A DNA stretch of 64,000 nucleotides, from positions 248,001 to 312,000 of the forward strand of contig NZ_CP015030.1 in NCBI RefSeq assembly GCF_011455695.1, read 5' to 3'. The translations under genes and the position numbers were made by a program. Below the pieces are notes generated by a model. It was not told where the DNA came from. It ran no database searches and saw only the letters and a program-made list of their open reading frames with translations. Below are positions 60,616-64,000 of this stretch, in pieces. The stretch is from Mannheimia granulomatis. GTDB lineage: Bacteria > Pseudomonadota > Gammaproteobacteria > Enterobacterales > Pasteurellaceae. Each line of letters begins with the position of its first letter. Position 1 is the stretch's first letter.

Positions 60616-60647
60616 ACCCCGAGCTTAGCGATAGGCTTGGGGTTTTT
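60616..60647 (+). terminator. rRNA operon terminator
   Basis: ACCCCGAGC and GGCTTGGGGT form a stem with one G-T pair, followed by TTTTTGTTTT, 12 bases after 5S. Confidence 0.85.
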
Positions 60648-60649
60648 GT

Positions 60650-60990
60650 TTTGGGGTAGGTACGCAGAAAGGGCATGCAGAGATGGGCAGAGGCAGAGAA
60701 AAGAGAGGCTCGAGCCAGAGGGAAGAGCGAGGGTAAGAAGAAAGAGTAAGAGGAAAGAGGGTGTAGAGGCCGTGAGGGGAAAGCAGAAAGTAAGGATGAT
60801 GATATCGCGAATCCTTTGCAAGATAAAGTAGACCGCTTGTGGTTATAAGCGAATACAAGCGGTCTGTTTTTAAGAAAAATCTGTAACTATTCTTTTTTTA
60901 TGCCGGTAATACGGCACCATTCGTCATTAAAAAGCTAATACGCTCTGTAATTGCTCTACTGGTTTCTAGTTAATTAGCAGAGGATAATAT
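60650..60990. other. Gene-free stretch: purine-rich block and uptake-signal hairpin
   Basis: About 60660-60810 the + strand is strikingly purine-rich (runs like GAGAAAAGAGAGG and AGGAAAGAGGG) with no convincing gene on either strand. At 60831-60866 an ACCGCTTGT/ACAAGCGGT pair forms a hairpin followed by T residues. About 60900-60970 on the minus strand a 22-codon open stretch ending ISFLMTNGAVLPA reads like a coding remnant, but I cannot name it. Confidence 0.5.
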
Positions 60991-61950
60991 TTATATTTTA
61001 GCTTCAATAATTTTGACCAACGCTTTGATATGATCACCGTTAGCGTTAAGAGCCGGAATGTAACGGTAAGATTCCCCCCCTGCTTTTTCAAAGTTCTCTC
61101 GGTTTTCTTCAGCGATTTCCTCTAAAGTTTCTAAGCAGTCGGCTGAGAAGCCAGGGCAAACAACAGCGACTTTTTTAATTCCTTTTTCCGGAAAGCCTTC
61201 TAAGGTTTCATCTGTGTAAGGTTGTAGCCACTCTTCATCACCAAAGCGAGATTGGAAAGATAAATGCCATCTTTCTCTTGGCAATCCAAGTTTTTCTGTA
61301 ACTAATTCGGCCGTTTCATAGCAATGTTTTGAGTAAAAATCTCCCTCAGTTTCATAGCGTTTGGGAATACCGTGGAATGAAAATAATAGCAATTCATCTT
61401 CTTCAATTTCAATAGAATTAGCTAAGGCCTCAATATAGAGAGAATCGTTATGGTAACTATGGATAAAATCAAATGGTACAATTTTACGCTGTGTTTTTAA
61501 GCCATTGGCAAAAGCATCAAATACAGAAGCAGTAGTTGTGCTGCTATATTGCGGATAGAGTGGCAATACGATAATTCTCTCGACCCCTTGTTTGATTAAG
61601 TTATCTGTAGCACTTTCTATGCTCGGATTACCATAAGACATACCTAATTCAACCACCACATTTTTCCCTTTTGCATCAAAATAGCGCTGAACTGCTTTTT
61701 GTTGTTCACGAGAAATCGCCAATAATGGAGAGCCTTGATTGCTCCAGACAGATTTATAGAGTTTAGCTACTTTAGGAGAGCGTTTTGGTAACACGATGAA
61801 ATTTAAGATAGCCTGCCATTTGATTTTAGGTAAATCAATAACACGGGGATCGTTTAAAAATTGTTTTAAATAACGTTTAACAGCTGGGGTTGTAGGCTCA
61901 TCAGGTGTGCCTAAGTTTGCAAGTAAAATACCTATTTTTTGTTGATTCAT
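60991..61950 (-). CDS. hemH: Ferrochelatase HemH
   Basis: HemH inserts ferrous iron into protoporphyrin IX, the last step of heme synthesis. The 319-residue protein (E. coli 320) has KIGILLANLGTPDEPT, the conserved ELGMSYGNPSIES block, the catalytic-His motif LLFSFHGIPKRY, SFQSRFGDEEWLQPYT and VVCPGFSADCLETLEEI. It is monocistronic, facing away from rpmH. Its presence suggests the organism can finish heme synthesis, though some Pasteurellaceae keep hemH while lacking earlier genes. Confidence 0.94.
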   Translation of the reverse strand: MNQQKIGILLANLGTPDEPTTPAVKRYLKQFLNDPRVIDLPKIKWQAILNFIVLPKRSPKVAKLYKSVWSNQGSPLLAISREQQKAVQRYFDAKGKNVVVELGMSYGNPSIESATDNLIKQGVERIIVLPLYPQYSSTTTASVFDAFANGLKTQRKIVPFDFIHSYHNDSLYIEALANSIEIEEDELLLFSFHGIPKRYETEGDFYSKHCYETAELVTEKLGLPRERWHLSFQSRFGDEEWLQPYTDETLEGFPEKGIKKVAVVCPGFSADCLETLEEIAEENRENFEKAGGESYRYIPALNANGDHIKALVKIIEAKI

Positions 61951-62096
61951 GTTTTACTCTCAAGAACAAGAAATGGAATAGTTAACTGGAATTATGCCAT
62001 AAAGAGATTTAAAATTCTGCGAAAATATGCCTCTTATTGCAAGCGGTTAAAATTTCCAAAAAATTTACAAAATGCGATTTGATGTTAGATTCATTC

Positions 62097-62125
62097 TTGC
62101 TTTTTGTTTTGTTTACCTGTAGAAT
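62097..62125 (+). promoter_or_regulatory. Probable rpmH promoter
   Basis: TTGCTT (62097-62102), a 17-bp spacer and TAGAAT (62120-62125) fit a sigma-70 promoter 75 bases before rpmH. Confidence 0.55.
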
Positions 62126-62199
62126 TGCAACTCTTTTTATGGTCCTTGTTTGGCAGAAATAATTTTGTATGCCAACTCTTTAAATTTAGGTAGATAGTA

Positions 62200-62334
62200 A
62201 TGAAACGTACATTTCAACCATCAGTATTAAAACGTGCTCGTACTCACGGTTTCCGTGCTCGTATGGCTACTAAAAACGGTCGTCAAGTGTTAGCGCGTCG
62301 TCGTGCTAAAGGTCGTAAATCTTTATCTGCATAA
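62200..62334 (+). CDS. rpmH: 50S ribosomal protein L34
   Basis: A 44-codon frame starting [20 protein letters not shown] and ending KGRKSLSA is ribosomal protein L34, very basic and of the usual length (46 in E. coli). It is just upstream of rnpA, the near-universal arrangement. Confidence 0.96.
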   Translation: MKRTFQPSVLKRARTHGFRARMATKNGRQVLARRRAKGRKSLSA

Positions 62335-62375
62335 TTTGCAGTAAAGAAAAGCAAACCTCTCTTTTTTAGATAAGA

Positions 62376-62750
62376 GTGAATAAGCTAACTTTTTCTCGGG
62401 AGCTACGTTTGTTAGCTCCCGTTCAATTTAAGGCTGTGTTTGAAGATCCTCTTCGAGCAAGCACTCCTCAAATGACACTTCTCGCTAGAGCTAATGCTTT
62501 GCAGAATCCCCGTCTGGGCTTAACTGTTGCTAAAAAACATTTAAAAAGGGCTCATGATCGCAACCGTATTAAGCGAATTGTGCGTGAAAGTTTTCGTTTA
62601 AAACAACATGAATTACCTCATTTTGATTTCGTGTTTGTTGCAAAAGGCGGTATCGGTAAGCTGGATAATGCAACTCTTTTTGAAACACTTGAAAAACTAT
62701 GGGCAAGACACATTCGCCTGAGCAAAAAGCCGGTTCAGACCAATCAGTAA
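62376..62750 (+). CDS. rnpA: Ribonuclease P protein component
   Basis: RnpA is the protein subunit of RNase P, which matures tRNA 5' ends. The 124-residue basic protein begins with a GTG start ([20 protein letters not shown]) and has the RNR motif region [24 protein letters not shown] start also occurs in E. coli rnpA. The yidD frame overlaps its 3' end. Confidence 0.94.
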   Translation: MNKLTFSRELRLLAPVQFKAVFEDPLRASTPQMTLLARANALQNPRLGLTVAKKHLKRAHDRNRIKRIVRESFRLKQHELPHFDFVFVAKGGIGKLDNATLFETLEKLWARHIRLSKKPVQTNQ

Positions 62751-63019
62751 ATGAAGCGAATCATGTAAGTTTATTGGCAAGAATACTGTTGTTGCCGATT
62801 TACTTTTATCGCTATGCCATTAGCCCATTAATTGGCCCTCGTTGTCGCTTTTATCCAACCTGTTCTACCTATGCTGTGGAGGCAATTAAAATTCACGGTG
62901 CAATCAAAGGTAGTTATCTAGCCTTGAAGCGTATTTTACGCTGTAATCCAATGAGCGAAGGAGGGGAAGATCCTGTTCCACTTTGCGGATGCCATAAAAA
63001 TAAAAAACAGCCTAAATAG
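62699..63019 (+). CDS. yidD: Membrane protein insertion efficiency factor YidD
   Basis: YidD is a small membrane-associated protein that aids YidC-dependent insertion. The conserved core [18 protein letters not shown] followed by [20 protein letters not shown] and GGEDPVPLC is clear. The frame from ATG 62699 gives 106 residues and overlaps rnpA by 52 bases; the family is about 85, so the true start may be a downstream non-ATG codon. Usually yidC follows; here a terminator and erpA follow. Confidence 0.88.
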   Translation: MGKTHSPEQKAGSDQSVNEANHVSLLARILLLPIYFYRYAISPLIGPRCRFYPTCSTYAVEAIKIHGAIKGSYLALKRILRCNPMSEGGEDPVPLCGCHKNKKQPK

Positions 63020-63038
63020 CGATTATTTAGGCTGTTTT
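63004..63038. terminator. Bidirectional terminator between yidD and erpA
   Basis: AAAACAGCCTAAATA and TATTTAGGCTGTTTT form a perfect 15-bp stem that includes the yidD stop codon; A- and T-runs flank it. Confidence 0.85.
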
Positions 63039-63079
63039 TGTTTAAGACAAGCGGTCAAATTTGACGGTTTTTTTGCTAA

Positions 63080-63421
63080 TTAAATACTAAATGAAGAACC
63101 GCATCCGCAGGTTGAGCTAGCGTTAGGATTGTTCACGACAAAGCGTGAGCCTTCTAAGCCTTCAGTATAATCTACAGTACCTCCAATCAAATATTGCAAA
63201 CTCATTGGGTCAACCACTAAGCCGACATTTTGATTTTCAATAGTTAAATCACCATCATTTACCTGATCATCAAAGGTAAAGCCATATTGGAAGCCACTAC
63301 AGCCACCGCCTGTAATATAAACACGCAAGCGAAGATTTGGATTATCTTCGCCTTCAATTAAGCTTTTCACTTTACGTGCAGCTGAATCGGTAAAAGTTAA
63401 GGGAATCTGGATATCACTCAT
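63080..63421 (-). CDS. erpA: Iron-sulfur cluster insertion protein ErpA
   Basis: ErpA is an A-type carrier that delivers Fe-S clusters to apoproteins. The 113-residue protein has [20 protein letters not shown], the first cysteine in [14 protein letters not shown] and the C-terminal pair [12 protein letters not shown], the three conserved cysteines of the family. Length matches E. coli ErpA (114). It is monocistronic on the minus strand. Confidence 0.94.
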   Translation of the reverse strand: MSDIQIPLTFTDSAARKVKSLIEGEDNPNLRLRVYITGGGCSGFQYGFTFDDQVNDGDLTIENQNVGLVVDPMSLQYLIGGTVDYTEGLEGSRFVVNNPNASSTCGCGSSFSI

Positions 63422-63569
63422 TTTGTTTTAGATCAAATTTCTACTATAGTTCAATATTATCTAATAATTATTCTATAAGTGCAATCTTAAAAGAGAGTAA
63501 AGAAATTACACTAGGAGTATATCTCGTGTATAATGGCAGGCTGGAAATTGGTTAAATTCAGAGGAAACT

Positions 63570-64000
63570 ATGAGAGATTCACTAAAAGCAACCCAACAAC
63601 CGGCTGATGAAATTGATTTAATGGAAATTTTCCGTATTTTATGGAATAAAAAATTATGGATTATTTTCACGACATTTATTACAACTGTTTTAGCCGGAGT
63701 ATATGCTTTTAATGCTAAAGAACAATGGACGTCGAAAGCAACGGTTATCGCACCTAAACTAACAGAACTAGGTGATTATTTGAATATTCGTAGAGAATAT
63801 AACCGAATTTTACGCGTGGAGCCTATTGATCCAAATGCTTTATCTGCAAGTTTATTCAATAATTTTAACCGATTGGCACAATCTCAAGATACTAAAAATG
63901 AATTTTTTGTAAATTCTAATGTTTATAAGAAGCTAGCTGAAGGGAAAGATGAACAAGGGCAGCGTGCTGTTTTATTTAATTTAAGTAATGAAAGTACAAG
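63570..64000 (+). CDS. Wzz-family chain length determinant (3' end outside window)
   Basis: The first 143 codons of a Wzz/FepE-type protein run off the window. The N-terminus has the typical cytoplasmic segment DEIDLMEIFRILWNKKLWII followed by a membrane helix (FTTFITTVLAGVYAF) and a periplasmic start (KEQWTSKATVIAPKL). Wzz sets the length of O-antigen or related polymers. It is far from the wzx/wzy locus at 13.6-23.6 kb but could act on its product. A GAGGAAA ribosome site supports the start. Confidence 0.82.
   Translation, partial: MRDSLKATQQPADEIDLMEIFRILWNKKLWIIFTTFITTVLAGVYAFNAKEQWTSKATVIAPKLTELGDYLNIRREYNRILRVEPIDPNALSASLFNNFNRLAQSQDTKNEFFVNSNVYKKLAEGKDEQGQRAVLFNLSNEST

Noticed and set aside
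60609-60858. Open frames of 63-77 codons in the purine-rich region after 5S
   Set aside because: Their composition simply mirrors the purine bias, they overlap each other in several frames and no ribosome sites are seen.

Overview
This window is a chromosomal segment of a Pasteurellaceae bacterium. It carries many copies of the Apl-type DNA uptake signal (core ACAAGCGGT, complement ACCGCTTGT), often paired as inverted repeats at gene ends. That variant is known from the Mannheimia / Actinobacillus pleuropneumoniae / Bibersteinia side of the family. The genes resemble Haemophilus, Mannheimia and Actinobacillus types, and most of the DNA is AT-rich. I cannot fix the species; a Mannheimia-like genome is my best inference.

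Layout. 1-12.5 kb is housekeeping: potA (partial), rep, aspA, a DUF1294 protein, purM with a PurR operator, tehB, an HpaC-like flavin reductase, a YciU/HI1450-family protein, rsmD, the ftsY-ftsE-ftsX operon and metR. 12.7-13.5 kb holds an ElyC/YdcF-family gene. 13.6-23.6 kb is one long + strand surface-glycan locus: neuD-neuB-neuA-neuC for making and activating sialic acid, then a Wzx flippase, a GT52 sialyltransferase-like gene, a GT25 gene, a Wzy-like polymerase and two GT2 glycosyltransferases. This predicts a sialylated O-antigen-like polymer. 23.6-36.8 kb is metabolic: msrA, nupC-deoC-deoD, argC-argB-argD behind tandem ARG boxes, rho, cysK, and thrA-thrB behind a threonine/isoleucine leader peptide and attenuator.

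36.9-41.3 kb is the most unusual part. A 474-residue protein has about 17 nine-residue Ser/Arg-rich repeats and a glycine-zipper segment. It is followed, with overlapping codons, by two related small membrane proteins and then by remnants of an LktB/HlyB-type ABC exporter and an HlyD-type adaptor. The exporter genes are broken by a frameshift, an in-frame stop and a deletion that joins hlyB to hlyD. The layout suggests a type I secreted antibacterial or surface protein with membrane immunity proteins, now without its own exporter. That function is inference.

41.5-51.6 kb has sodA and then a PTS-linked amino-sugar/beta-galactoside locus: agaR, agaS, PTS IIB-IIC-IID, agp, a GH35 beta-galactosidase, PTS IIA and lacD. 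Most of it is clearly richer in G+C than its surroundings. agp is an AT-rich insert between IID and the galactosidase gene, next to GC-rich palindromic repeats. 51.7-54.9 kb has alr and recD, divergently placed. 54.9-60.6 kb is a complete rRNA operon (16S, tRNA-Ile, tRNA-Ala, 23S, 5S). The right end has hemH, rpmH-rnpA-yidD (without the usual yidC next), erpA and the start of a wzz-like chain-length gene.

How the parts may work together: the neu/wzx/wzy locus would make a sialylated polymer and a wzz-like gene 40 kb away could set its length. The aga/bga locus would take up and split host-type galactosyl amino sugars. Both fit life on a mucosal surface.
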